Below are positions 44,179-55,603 of a stretch of 64,000 bases of DNA, piece by piece. Under the pieces are notes generated by a model. The model was given only the letters and a program-made list of their open reading frames with translations, had not been told where the DNA came from and searched no databases. How positions within the stretch are numbered: position 1 is the first letter of the stretch; each line of letters opens with the position of its first letter. Source of the stretch: Planococcus citri (lineage: Eukaryota > Arthropoda > Insecta > Hemiptera > Pseudococcidae); assembly GCF_950023065.1 (NCBI RefSeq), contig NC_088680.1, positions 32,414,559-32,478,558 on the forward strand, read 5' to 3'. Made by a program: the position numbers and the translations under genes.

Positions 44179-46799
44179 TAATATTCAGCATATTTCAATT
44201 CCATGCATCAAGCAATAAAAAAGCTAATAACTAACCAGTAATTTGCTCGATATTTTCTTTAGTTGGAATTTTTTCAGTATTTGAATAATCATAAAAAGCA
44301 GGATAAGAGTGCTGCTGGAAAAATTTCAAACGCGGATCTCATAATCCAAATTAATTCGTAAACGAGTGCTTATATCTAGAAGCATTTGACGTAGATCCAC
44401 TACATTACTGGATGAGGCCACCTGATTTCCTTCATGAAGAAATTAGCTTTGAAATATCTTATAATATGTACCAGCGACGAGTGAGCTATCGGAATGCGTT
44501 GGCCAAAAAATTTGGAAAAGATCCGTTTTTTTGAATAAAAATCTTCCTCTAGCATATCACTACTTACTTTATTGTTAGCAGACAAGACGAAACAAAAACA
44601 GAAATATATCGATATTCAAAAAGTGTCCGATATCCCATCTCTAGTATCGATCTTTTCCTTTTTACATAAATCCCTCTCTTATCTTCTCCAGCGACTGACA
44701 GAGTAGATAAGGTAACTTTTGTTCAAGATGATAAGTTAGTGTAAGTTTAAAGGAAACAATCAACGTATGTTTTACATGCTGATAACGAGAAGTCACAATG
44801 CTTCACTTCGAAGAAAGTGCGATGAATAAAAAAAAAATCAAACAAAACGATAATCAATGTTTTTTGTTTAATTTTATCGTTTCTTCCGTGCCTTATATTA
44901 GCTTCTCCATGCAAACGAAATTTGCAACAGTAAACGTTCATAATTGTTATCCTGTATTGACTGATTGCAACAACAGAAATTCGACAATGCAGGTGGGGGG
45001 GGGGCATAAACGAGAAAAACCTGCGTAAAAAGAGCATGTAAAAGACAGAGTTTCACAAAAAAATACGCGGGCTGGGCAAAAAAAAAAGAAGATACAATTC
45101 CAGAGCTCCAGAACGATTTGAAAAGAAATAGTGACAGCACCCTTCGATCAGCGTTTTCAATGTTGGTATTTTAGTACGAGTACATACAAGACTAGGCTAC
45201 ATTTCAGGAGCTGAATTTCATTTTTCGATTTTCTAAAAATTCAAATTCATTTCATTTCCGTAAAAAATTCCAACCTGTCTGTACAGTCAAAATTATTGTG
45301 CAGGCAGTCAAATGCTTGAAATGCCACAACCATATTATAAAGCTAAAACTTGCATAAATAATTGTGAACGAGTAAATCAGAACCTTAAAAATAAATTAGA
45401 CGTAAATCATCCTACGCACTCGAAAATTTCTCCGTGCCTAATAAACCATCTGAAATCAAGAAGTTAAAAGTCGCCTAAATTTCGTTTCCACATTCCTGCT
45501 GGCCAGAGTAGATGACGACTACAAACAAAGCATTTTTTTGTGACTATAAAATGCCCTTTGAAATGATTGAAAAACTGAAAGAAAGCCACAAATATGTACA
45601 AACTACGGAGATGAAAAGAAACAACGTCTAATATACTCGAGTGTAAATAACCAGCATTTTTAATGGTAAATTTTTTTCCTCACACACTTGGCGATTAGAA
45701 TTGGAATTTCAATTCTACAAATATATGTACTTAAATTCAAATTGATGGTGCTATCTACGCCACCCTTCAAGCTTAACCTCACCACAAACCCAAAAATACA
45801 AAAACGCTGAAAAATAAAATTGTAATTAAACATACAAACGCACCAAATAAGATAATCGTAATTAAAAAAGCAAAACCCTCGAAAAATAAAGCATGTGCAT
45901 GCAAATCAAAAAAACCCTGCTTATCCATCTATACGAAAGAATTTTTAATGATGATCACGTATTTTCAAAATAATCACTTCTCGATTTTCGAGTTTAAAAT
46001 TTTTTTAATAACTAACTTGAATAAATATTATTCAAGATGGAAATGCTTAAATCTAGGTACGTTACCAACAGCATAATTTCGGGAAAATTTCCGACACGAA
46101 ATCACGAATAGTCGACCGAAAAAAAAACCGCAGATCACGAACCAAACTACGAATCGAACAAAAAAGACATCGCGCATAAACCGATTGAACCAAATGAACG
46201 GTTAGTTAGTTCGCGTAGCGATATCCTGCTCGAGCACACAGAACATAGTTCCACTCCCACTTCCAAGAACACTGCTGAGACAGCGAGTGGCAACGGCATG
46301 GCGGATCTGCCGATATAGTTAGCATAATTCAGCAATTTTAACGCAAGTGAGAGAAAAAATTAACCCGACGTAAGGCACAAAATTTGCACAATGTGTATTA
46401 TGCCACAAACAAACCTACTTTTTAGATAAATTCCTTGAATTTCAAAAAATATAATTAAACAAAGCACTTTTTGAAATTCAACTACACAAGTTTATCCAGA
46501 GTTTAACCCATTCGAGGTTCTGTAGCGAAGTACAAGAGAGAAAGAGAAGCGAGAAACGGACAGATCGACTGTATATTTAGTACCGAATCAAGTACATCGA
46601 TGTACATTTACAAAGTACATAATTATGTAGACTTTTATCTTATCAAATAAACGACCTAATGCTACGAATGCATTCTCGAATACACGTGATCTCACAGTTC
46701 GGATGAACCCAAATTGAACATCTGGTGAATTCACCATAAGGCATCACTCAAAAGTTACCACACAAAACAAAAAAAAAATAATCTGTAAAAATAATCTTC
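44179..46799. other. No gene recognised
   Basis: AT-rich, with a G-run (44994-45004). A minus-strand open frame at 46147-46335 has unremarkable composition and no splice context. Nothing supportable. Confidence 0.45.
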
Positions 46800-47256
46800 A
46801 TGTCGCTTTGGACGAGAAGAAATATGAAGCAAAGTTTATGCTCATTTGCGACTAGAAAAACACGGTTTTTTAACGCATCTCTACCTCATGCACGTTTGCA
46901 AGAAGGCATCAAAGTACTAATCGGAGACAAACTATTTTCACATTTCACTGTAAGAGTGATAGAAGCTTGCATGGAAAACGATATTCGTTTTGTACCATTT
47001 TTAGCGAATATTACTCATTTGTTGCAACCATTAGACGTCACCTTCTTTAGCCCCATGCCCCATGAAAGTAGCTTGGAGAGCTGTTTTGGGCGAATATAAA
47101 TTACTAAGAAAGAAAACGGAAGTTGTCGCTAAATGTGATTTTCCCGATTTCTACACGCAGCTCTCCAGAAAATGGATACCGTGGAAATTAGACGCGGCAC
47201 TAAATTTAATTATACTCGAAGAGCCTGAATTGCGAGCAGCGTTACTCATTATTTAA
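46800..47256 (+). pseudogene. pogo/Tigger-type DDE transposase fragment
   Basis: Frame 46800-47099 contains GIKVLIGDKLFSHFTVRVIE, ACMENDIRFVPFLANITHLL and QPLDVTFFSPM. It is the second-D block (IGDKL, family G-D-N-x-x-x-H) and the T-H-x-x-Q-P-L-D block of the DDE_1 superfamily used by pogo, Tigger and jerky-like transposases. After a tandem CCCCATG duplication (47051-47064) the frame shifts and resumes at 47062 with MKVAWRAVLGEYKLLRKKT and FPDFYTQLSRKWI. The N-terminal DNA-binding domain and first catalytic D are absent. Pseudogene. Confidence 0.8.
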
Positions 47257-47445
47257 AAAAAATTGCCGATCGCTCTTTGTGATGAACTTTTAGAGTGGAT
47301 TGCAAAATTATAGGCTAGATATAGACCAGAATATTCAAAATAAAATTGCATGTCATCGCACATGACAAAGTGCGGTGAAGTGATTTAGAAAAGTGATCGG
47401 AAAATGGGATTTTGAGCATAGAATTAAATCCTCAAAGTGCAAAAA

Positions 47446-47565
47446 TTTGCATTGATGATCGATGAATCCACTGATATACAAACAAAGAAAATATTAGCTC
47501 TCTGTGTTCGTTATGTGAACCTTAATTCAGATGAAATTCGCGATGAGTTTCTCATCTTAATGGAG
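47446..47565 (+). pseudogene. hAT transposase RNase H-like core fragment
   Basis: 40 codons ending at a donor-like GTACGT encode ALMIDESTDIQTKKILALCV, then RYVNLNSDEIRDEFLILME. I-D-E-S-T-D-I is the first catalytic-aspartate block of hAT transposases of the DUF4371/ZMYM-type group. Only this block is recognisable; C-terminal hAT pieces occur at 54.5-55.2 kb. Confidence 0.75.
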
Positions 47566-47962
47566 GTACGTGTATTTGAATTAATATATTTTCAACATAG
47601 ATATGGTCAATCTTAGTCTAATCGTGTAAGTATTTATGTTTGCTTCGATGGTGTTAAGGTTCAAGACGGTAAAAGTGAAGTTTTGGATACCAGATCCAAA
47701 CAAAACAGCTTAAGTAGTTGTGGATCTGACAGCTAGAAATCGCTGCAAGCTCCTCTGGTATTTTTTTTATCATTCTGAACATGACATTTTGTTTAACCGT
47801 TCTCTTTTTAGCGTTTCCATCATTAAAGATTACAACAATAGCAATGCAGTACCCTGCAGACATTTTATCTATAGGGAATGTTGCCTGAAATGGTTGGATA
47901 AGCGAACATCCTGACAATTAGATAGGTAAGATGATTTTAGAGATCGATTATTTTTGTGATTA

Positions 47963-48440
47963 ATTGTGTATTACTTTTGTAGATAAAATCAAGTCCTGGA
48001 AGAGCAGCGAACTTCAAGTAATAGGCAAAAAGAAGAAGTGGGAAAATCTTTCGAGGGATGATAAAGCTACAAAAAGAATTGTAAAAAAAACTATCCAAGT
48101 GATGTATCTTCCTTTACTGATCAGTCCAACTTGATAATCGATTGAATGGTTTGTTGTCTTTGTCAAATACAACTTCATCGAACTCTGATTCATCTGTTGC
48201 TCTGGCTACTCCATCTACATCACCAATTTCAACATCAACTCCTAATGCAACTAACACCCAAAATGAACACGTTCGCCCTGAAGACATGTATTACTCCGAT
48301 CTACTTAAAACTGCTGATCCAATTAGAGTGACTTATCATCAGCCTTTAGAGCTTCAACTTTACACTCTAGAAGATTGTAGAGAGAGTTCTCAAATATTTA
48401 AAAGGAATAATAGATTTGGGTATTTTGTTCAATAAATCAG
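47963..48440 (+). repeat. Direct repeat block 1 and Ser/Thr-rich frame
   Basis: 47963-48093 (TTTTGTAGATAAAATCAAGTC to AAAAGAATTGTAAAAA) recurs at 49281-49414. The 97-aa frame 48142-48435 encodes a Ser/Thr/Pro-rich linker (VALATPSTSPISTSTPNATN) and TADPIRVTYHQPLELQL, which is related to the frame at 54522 (TADPVRETYQPSALQLPA). 48558-48658 (IIENINLPLKLLLLPLPNQM) also matches 54.63-54.7 kb. Probably parts of one hAT-related element. Confidence 0.6.
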
Positions 48441-49102
48441 AGAAAGAGCATAGGAAACTCTTTTGTTTTCTTGTTAATTATTTGCTTGTTAAAAACCTAA
48501 TAATTAATATGGCCGGTAACTATGAAGCAGGCAATTTTGTATTTTTAAACATGTTGCATACTAGCTGCAGATACCATAATTGAAAACATCAATTTGCCGC
48601 TTAAATTATTACTTCTACCATTGCCCAATCAAATGATTGAACAGTTGGTTGAAGATTAGTTGTTCTGCTCAATTATCCCCCACCACTGTTGAAAAAGTAT
48701 AAATATTTAAATCTGGGAATTCCAAATTAGACAGCAGTGCACCATCGATGCAGCGTTGAGAAAATATACTTCTGATGAGTAGGTATAAATCCAAATTCAG
48801 TCAAATAGAGAAGCATTTTTTGGTGAACGCACTGAATGTTTTCCCTTGAGAAAATACCCATTGCAGTTACATTACTCTACAGACATTTGATCTGTAGGTA
48901 GGTAAAATAATTTTTAAGATTGATTCATTGATTATTATTGTGATCGTTTTTGTAAGTTTAAATGTAATTCTAAATGTTTGTTAGTAAAATCTCATACATA
49001 GTTCCTCGAACTATCAAAAGTTTGTATGTATGGTCAGTATTTTTATGTGTATGTAAGATGAGTTTGTTTATTTTTTTATTAAAGGGATGAAAAGATATAT
49101 CA

Positions 49103-49414
49103 ATGCAAAAAAAGATTTACGCTAAACCGAATGAATCTGCGAAGGCTGACGATACAATGTGTATTGCATTCGATTTGCAACAGAACATGCCCTTGCCCAA
49201 AACTACTGAGAGATTGTGCCACTTGAGGGGCGAAGTTCAGTCTCTACTCAACGAAATTGTTAACGTCATACAACAATTTAATTGTGTACATATTACTTTT
49301 GTAGATAAAATCAAGTCTTGGAAGAGCAGTGAACTTCAAGTAAGTAATAGGCAAAAAGAAGAAGTGGACAACTCTTTTGAGGGATGATAAAGCTAAAAAA
49401 AAGAATTGTAAAAA
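49103..49414 (+). repeat. Direct repeat block 2 with open frame
   Basis: The frame 49103-49387 encodes MQKKIYAKPNESAKADDTMC, then CIAFDLQQNMPLPKTTERLC, and runs into the repeat shared with 47963-48093. The segment ADDTMCIAFDLQQNMPLPK has the look of a transposase-associated sequence, but I cannot name a family. Confidence 0.5.
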
Positions 49415-49783
49415 CAAGCCATCAGCTATTTGCTGATTGCAAAAAGGTTTTTGCGTTTTGTTTTTTTTTTGTTAGGTGCTTTTTAGTTTTTTTTTCGTAA
49501 ATTTGATCACAGCCAAATTGATAATTAATTGGCGTAATTAATTAGCAAAACAATAAAGAATTGAAGAACATCACACATTTTCACATTCATTCGTTTTTTT
49601 CGAAAAATTTCTAGGATTATGATTTATACATGAATTTTTTCTTGAAATTATACGTCTTATAGAAGTTCTGTATCACTTTTTTCATCGTTTCAGCAATATT
49701 TCAACGTAGATATTTTTTTCAATTTAATTTTTTAAAAAAAAAAAACAAAAAATCAATTTTTTTTTGAAGAAATTTTTTTGGAG
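49415..49783. other. AT-rich spacer, no gene
   Basis: Low-complexity A/T runs. The AAAAATCAATTTTTTTTTG word near 49751 recurs as AAAAATCGATTTTTTTTTG near 50249, on the far side of the palindrome. Confidence 0.5.
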
Positions 49784-49785
49784 GT

Positions 49786-50152
49786 ACCTCCATCGACCTT
49801 TTATTTCCTATCTGGACAGCGATTCCAATCGGAATTCAAGCAAATCTCTGATGCAAACCTCCCAAATTGAGTTTGTAAAGAATGCCTCTGCGCATTGCGC
49901 GAACTCGTCTCTTACCTTACCCCACTTACCAAGCGTACCACCGCGTACGATCATAATCACGTGTGGAAGGAGATAACCACCTTCCACACGCGATTATGAT
50001 CGTACGATTGGTAAGTGGGGTAAGGTAAGAGACGAGTTCGCGCAATGCGCAGAGGCATTCTTTACAAACTCAATTTGGGAGGTTTGCATCAAAATGAACC
50101 CTTGGAATCGCGGTCCAGATGAGGAGAATAAAAGGTCGATGGGTACCTCACT
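49786..50152. repeat. Large palindrome (foldback), arms about 180 bp
   Basis: 49786-49970 and 49980-50152 are inverted copies with a 9-base loop (AGATAACCA). From GAGGTACC and CATCGACCTTTTATT inward, both arms match apart from a few mismatches and one 10-base indel near 49940. No ORF is convincing. The high arm identity points to a recent foldback transposon or palindromic duplication. Confidence 0.9.
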
Positions 50153-50736
50153 CTAGAGTCATTTTTCACAGGTTAAACGTCAAGATATCGAACAGGCAAT
50201 GGTTTTATCTTATTCTACGGCCAATTTTACAAAAAATAGCAAATAAATCAAAAATCGATTTTTTTTTGCTCGGGGTACCTTTTCGTAAAGCTCGTCACAT
50301 ATTGTATATCTCGTAGGTTAGGATCTCATCAGCAAAACTGCTGAAAAATCTCTAATTTTTACACGCCATTCTGGAAATTACATATCATATATTTCGACCA
50401 GACGGATTGTTCACGGAGGACGTGCGCAACTTTGAGAAATCCTTGATATTCGAAGTTCAGCGAGAAAATTAATATCAATGTACTTGTAATTAGATTTAAA
50501 TTCAGAGCATGTTTCTTCTATTCATATTTAATAAAGATTAACGTTATTTGTTTTGTTTCTGTTATCGTTATGTCAGTGACTGTTTCTTTCCCTTCCCTAA
50601 TTTCTCTTTCAGCGTAGAGAGAACTTGAGAAGAAAACACAATATAAGTACATAGGTATCGATTCTGTTTTATAATTTTATTTTTCAAATGTTAATAGGAT
50701 CAATACAAAAATGACTGAGATGTCCTAGGTTCATCT

Positions 50737-50971
50737 CTCAGCTCAAGAGCTTTGGTACATGCAGCCTCACCATAGATGGAGAAGAGGAAAAATTCCCACC
50801 AAAAATACACTTTGAAACGGCGGACCTTCCAAATATAGTCGTTATAGTTTTTGTATCCATACAATGTACAGTACCTACATACATTGATTTTAGCAGCTCT
50901 GAATTAGAGAATGAATCGGTCGGAGAAATGTACATAAAACTAAAGTACAAATGGGAGCCGTCCCTAGTGAT
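50737..50971 (+). CDS. Possible terminal exon, unrecognised
   Basis: After TTCATCTCTCAG (an acceptor) a frame of 77 codons runs to TAA. It includes FGTCSLTIDGEEEKFPPKIH, the hydrophobic ADLPNIVVIVFVSIQC and SELENESVGEMYIKLKYKWE. The last part is duplicated at 51.87 kb, where the frame is broken by a deletion of AACATA-type sequence. Product unknown; could be a transposon protein end. Confidence 0.35.
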
Positions 50972-51141
50972 TTAATTTTAAGTTATTAGTATTATTGTAT
51001 TTTTGTACCTATGTTTCCTCGTTATTGCATTTCATAATTTGACTATATTGTTACTTTGTCCCAATGCTATGATTTACCTAATTAAAAATATGATAAGCTA
51101 ATGAGTCGAACTCTCTTTAGTCGTGTTTCACAAAAGCTATC
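50887..51141 (+). repeat. 250-bp direct repeat, copy 1
   Basis: From AGAGCAGCTCTG-like start (TTTAGCAGCTCTGAATTAGA) to TTTCACAAAAGCTAT, matching 51869-52120 with about 97% identity. Copies are about 980 bp apart in the same orientation. They do not have TG/CA ends, so LTR status is not supported. Confidence 0.85.
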
Positions 51142-51868
51142 GCGGATTCACGAGGTGCATAGTCAAGTAAGTATGTTAGGCATTTATTTTAGCAAAGCGA
51201 ATCACGAACTTCACAACGGATATCTTCAGATCTTCATTCAAAATCCTACAAGCTTCTTAGCCGATTACTGATGAAATTGAGGAACAAATCACGAGTAGAA
51301 GCCCAGGTAAAAACTCGAATAACACTCATACTCATATGCTGTGAACATTCGATTATCAGCTATCACCTGATGAAACAATTATTGCCTTCTAAAAAGTAAA
51401 AACTAACGACTATTATGTCAAAAGCTTAGTACTCAGGTTGAAATGATCGACGATTAAGCACAAAAAACACTCGGATCAATAAGTTGCCAAAACTAGGCCT
51501 AGATTCAGAAATGACAGCTAATGATTTTCAATAATTAAGCCCAGCTCCCACGCATCAGCCTCATTAGTTAGTACGATCTCACCCCCAATTATTTCCCCAG
51601 ATGAAGCGAAAGAACCGCTTATTTACTCGAATCACTGCATAGTATAGTAATCACATATGTCTCGTTGATTAATCGCATATGCTCCAAAATGTTTTATCTT
51701 TCAGAACTGGATTCCGTACTATCGAAACCAGACCATTCGGATTAGCTATTCAACATCAGACAATCATTCAAGAAACCGACATCATCGTCGGTAGCCTTCG
51801 AGTTGTCGTCATCACCGCTGGAAATAGTCAAAAGAAAATTCGGCTAATGTCAGACTTATTTCTACAGT
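51142..51868. other. Region between direct repeats
   Basis: A frame at 51703-51890 follows the acceptor TTATCTTTCAG (for example RTIETRPFGLAIQHQTIIQE), and another frame here is interrupted by stops. No family recognised. Confidence 0.3.
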
Positions 51869-52120
51869 TGGTAAGAGCAGCTCTGAATTAGAGAATGAAT
51901 TGGTCGGAGAAATGTAAAACTAAAGTACCAATGGGAGCCGTCCCTAGTGATTTAATTTTAAGTTATTAGTATTATTGTATTTTTGTACCTATGTTTCCTC
52001 GTTATTGCATTTCATAACTCGACTATATTGTTACTTTGTCCCAATGCCATGATTTACCTAATTAAAAATATGATAAGCTAATGAGTCGAACTCTCTTTAG
52101 TCGTGTTTCACAAAAGCTAT
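51869..52120 (+). repeat. 250-bp direct repeat, copy 2
   Basis: Second copy of 50887-51141, starting GAGCAGCTCTGAATTAGAGA after the donor-like GTAAG, and ending TTTCACAAAAGCTAT. Carries a short deletion relative to copy 1 in the AAATGTA(CATA)AAAC stretch. Confidence 0.85.
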
Positions 52121-52749
52121 TTTGTGCTCGGGGATTTCGACGCGCTCGTTTTAGGCTTCGGACTATTCAAATCAATGCCTACATAGTTAGCATCCTCTGA
52201 AAATGAGGAACCCTCCTCAGAAACAGCTTGGTAAGAAGAAATCTGGAAAATATAAAGCCAAGACAGGGGTTCATTCTTTTAAGTAGAAGAATGAAGAAAG
52301 AGGTCGTCGTTGTCGTTTTAAAACCTAAAATATATTTTGTATAAATATTTCAGAGATGTATGAGGTGAGTATGCAACATGAGATGCGGAACCAGAATGCA
52401 ACAGCATACATGGCAGGACACTAAAGAGATTATCAAATAAATGGATTATAAGATGTGAGTAAGTATATATCTTTCATGGCAGACTGCGGGGCTAGTGAAC
52501 GTCTGTTTTACGAGATTCATATGGTTTGGAAAATATTTGCAAACCACAGTCAGCTATTACCTCAATAAGTGCAAATTCAAATTCAAATTTATGAAGAGAA
52601 GGGGAGTGAATGAAATGTCCGAATCCAAATTTAAGTGGGACCAATACTTCCAACAAGGTGCGAACACCCTTCTTGCAAATATTATGTGGTTTATTTTTTT
52701 TTTGGTGCATAGTTTACTTTGGCTACTGATACTACAGAAAAAAAAGTAA

Positions 52750-53192
52750 CAGAAAACAGAGTAGATAAGTACTTTAAAGTTTGTAATTAAAATGTAATAT
52801 TTTTGTAAATGCAATAATTCTTATGCTAACTGTTGGCTACTCCATGAGCTAATGGTCAAGTTGAGCGACTCAATCGTTCTATTTTGAGTGCTTTAATGGC
52901 TACTACATTAGAAGAACATCCTATTTCTTTGTTATCATTTTGTTTTATTTACAGGACTTGAATATGATTATATTCCCCAACTGGATGATGAAAAATGCTC
53001 TGCACAGTTTTCTTAGCAGGTGAGCTAAACATGAGTGCCAGTCATGTAACAGAAAACGGAGTAAGTAAGTTCTCTAATTTTTGTAATAAAAATGTAATAT
53101 TTTTGTAAATGCAATAATTCTTAGGCTAACAGTGGGCTTATGATTTCTTTGTTATTATTTTGTTTTATTTATAGGACTTGAATATGATTCTT
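52750..53192 (+). repeat. Direct repeats flanking an integrase remnant
   Basis: GTAACAGAAAAC(A/G)GAGTA ... AATGCAATAATTCTTA occurs at 52747-52827 and 53045-53125. TTTCTTTGTTAT(C/T)ATTTTGTTTTATTTA(C/T)AGGACTTGAATATGATT occurs at 52924-52970 and 53148-53190. The second copy lacks the integrase-like stretch, so one copy has been deleted or the other has gained it. Confidence 0.7.
52839..52922 (+). pseudogene. Retroviral-type integrase core remnant
   Basis: 28 codons read TP, a TGA stop, then ANGQVERLNRSILSALMATT and LEEHP. A/H-N-G-Q-V-E-R-x-N-R is the block carrying the catalytic glutamate of the DDE integrase in Gypsy-type retrotransposons. The TGA replaces what is usually Arg. Nothing else of the integrase is recognisable. 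Confidence 0.7.
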
Positions 53193-53372
53193 TTATTTTA
53201 CATTTTTATTTTTTCATAATTCAGTCAGAGTGTTAGTTTTATTCCAGTTCAGTAGTGTTGTTTCGGTTTTCGCGTCTCACCTCTTACAGTGACGATATTA
53301 TGTCTCATTATTTCGAATTTAGTATTCCCATTTACAAAGGGGAAGATGAAGAGGAGGAGTACGACATGATGT

Positions 53373-54084
53373 ATATTAGACCTACTTATTCTATCTAAAA
53401 AAGATAAAATACCTTCTTATATCATCGGGGCAAAATACAGTAAGAAAATGTAAGGTGATGATAACAAGATGAAAGAAGATTTGGTCCGTTTATCTAGGGT
53501 AGCAGTGCATCAAATCAGATCCACAAGTGTGAGACTTATTTTTACTTGTTAGTAATTTATTCAATTTTTAATTTATTCAAATTTTATCCTACAATGGCAA
53601 GTGAATTTCTAAATGGATCTAAAAATGAAATTGTCAACTTATGTCCTGCACCAAGTACCAAGTAGTAGTGGAATATTAGACCTACTTATTCTATCTAAAA
53701 AAGATATAGTTTGTAAAATTAATAATTTTAGATGTCTCCGTCTGAATTGAAAGAAATTCTAAACAATTTCATAAAGTCCATTGATGGAATGAAAAACATA
53801 TGCGAGGCACTGAAAACTGAGCAAGCTGAGTTACGCATAGAAATGCAGCGTCAAATATTATTCCTTAAAGCTGCGCGACCTGTGGCTGTCCTAAATATGC
53901 AAAAATACCTTCTTATATCATCGGGGCAAAATACAGTAAGAAAATGCAAGGTGATGATAACAAGATGAAAGAAGATTTGATCCACTTATCTAGGGTTGCA
54001 ATACACCAAATAAGATCTAGAAGTGTGAGACTTATTTTTACTTGTAAGTAATTTATTCAATTTTTTATTTATTCAAATTTTATC
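53373..54084 (+). repeat. Direct repeat with a 195-bp presence/absence segment
   Basis: 53373-53588 recurs as 53673-54084. Copy 2 holds about 195 extra bases (53707-53900) that contain an exon-like frame: after TAATTTTAG, ATG 53732 opens MSPSELKEILNNFIKSIDGM, NICEALKTEQAELRIEMQRQ, a coiled-coil-like sequence. Copy 1 lacks it cleanly. Product unknown. Confidence 0.7.
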
Positions 54085-54223
54085 CTCGACCATTTACAAG
54101 GATTTCAACTACACAAGAGAGTACTATTGTATCTTACAAACTCAGCACATAAGCTACATCTACAATGAAAGTTTACTTAGTAAGTTATGTTAAGACACTT
54201 GTCAAAAGAACTGATACTAGCGT

Positions 54224-54480
54224 AGAACTTCAAATTCACTAGTTTGTAACATCTGTTCTTAATTGTTTTTCTGTCATCAATTTTTTACAATTTTTAATTA
54301 AAATGCTTTTTAAAAAAACACCGAAAAATTCCCAGAGGCAATAGGGGAGAGTGAATTATTCAGTAATGGTACTAACTTACAAGCTAGTAAAAAGTATAAC
54401 ATACTAAGAACAACATTAATTTCTAAATCAACAGGTGTTTGTCCAAAAGCTTACATTTGACTCCCTCTTTACTTCTTATA
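54224..54480 (+). repeat. Direct repeat, paired with 56473-56790
   Basis: GTAGAACTTCAAATTCACTA through AAATGCTTTTTAAAAAA and GTGAATTATT recurs at 56473. The related words ACAGGTGTTTG and AAAGCTTACATT follow both copies. The blocks are probably two ends, or two copies, of the same element family. Confidence 0.65.
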
Positions 54481-54521
54481 AATATAGGTGTTTTGTCATC
54501 GACTTATGGGTCATCTGAGAC

Positions 54522-55165
54522 TTGGCAAAAATATCTTCAATGGCTTCATCGGTGGAGGTTGATCATACTGCTGATCCAGTTAGAGAGACTTATCAGCCTT
54601 CAGCGCTTCAACTGCCAGCTGCAGATATCATCATTGAAAACATCAATTCGCCACTGAGATTATTACTTCTACCATTGCCTAATCAAATGATTGAACAGTT
54701 GGTTGTAACTGCTCTTAGTCATTACACACCCAACACTTGTACACAATGGATGTCTCAATCAAGAATTCAAAAACCTGAAAACTTTCTACAGATTGCTAGC
54801 TAACCCTGATTTGGATTTGAAAGCGTTTTGGATTAAAGTTCACGAAGATGGAGCTTTCTCTCTGCTAATCGAGGTGTTTAATAGAACTTGTGTTAGCAGT
54901 GGAGAGAATTTTTAGTGCTATAAACCTAAATATTACAAAACTCAGAAATCAACTCACAACATAGACGATGAAGGGTATTTTACACAGAAAGAGCCTCATC
55001 AGAGATCAGTTAATTTATGAGATCGATTGCAGTCAGATGTTAAGGTATGTTGATGCAAAAATAAACGATTTTAAAGATGAAAATTATAAAAATAAACCAA
55101 AAAAGAAGAAGCGCATATTGAAAAATAAACCTGGAATCGTTCAAAAAGAAAGAAAACTAAAATGA
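54522..55165 (+). pseudogene. hAT transposase C-terminal region, broken
   Basis: 54522-54803 encodes TADPVRETYQPSALQLPAAD, IIENINSPLRLLLLPLPNQM and a short tail. A second frame reads FYRLLANPDLDLKAFWIKVH. A third (about 54887 onward) reads LAVERIFSAINLNITKLRNQ, a stop, then TMKGILHRKSLIRDQL and a Lys-rich end (KPKKKKRILKNKPG). A-V-E-R-x-F-S-x-I-N ... T-K-x-R-N-x-L is the hallmark of the hAT dimerisation domain. At least one stop and two frame changes mark it as a pseudogene. Upstream hAT pieces are at 47.4-48.7 kb. Confidence 0.75.
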
Positions 55166-55324
55166 CAGCGGAAGATGAAGTTTGATTCTTTTTTCAAATT
55201 TTTTTAAACGAGCGTCTAGATTCCGACAGATGGCAAGGTGTAGTGGAATTTTTTTTTCTGACTTTGAAATATTTTCAGGTTGAGAGTCCTTATCACTTGT
55301 GTTGTGTTCATATTTTCATAGGCT

Positions 55325-55550
55325 ATGTCGTTTGGAAGTACTTTTGTAAGTACAATTATTTTCTTATTTATGGATAAATAAATTATGAAGTTCATATGCA
55401 TGTATGTATTAAGTTATTTGTTTATTTACGAATTATGTACGCTTTGTAATGTACATTGAATTTTCTTTGCAGGCTTGTTCATGGACCGATTGCTCAAGCA
55501 CCTTTTCACGTAAAGACATATTAAAACGACATATCAAGACTGTTTATTAA
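55325..55550 (+). CDS. Two-exon zinc-finger mini-gene, copy 1
   Basis: Exon 1 (55325-55345) encodes MSFGSTF and ends at TTT/GTAAGT. Exon 2 (55473-55550) follows TTTCTTTGCAG, joins in phase 0, and encodes ACSWTDCSSTFSRKDILKRH, IKTVY and TAA. The total is 32 aa. The second exon has the C2H2 layout C-x4-C-x12-H, but the position where a second His is expected is Tyr, so metal binding would be incomplete. It may be the N-terminal DNA-binding part of a transposon protein cut off by a stop, or a small independent gene. It is duplicated 280 bp downstream. Confidence 0.5.
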
Positions 55551-55603
55551 AATGAACGAAATTACGTATGTTTTTTTCAATGTTAGTGTTGTGTTCATAA
55601 GCA

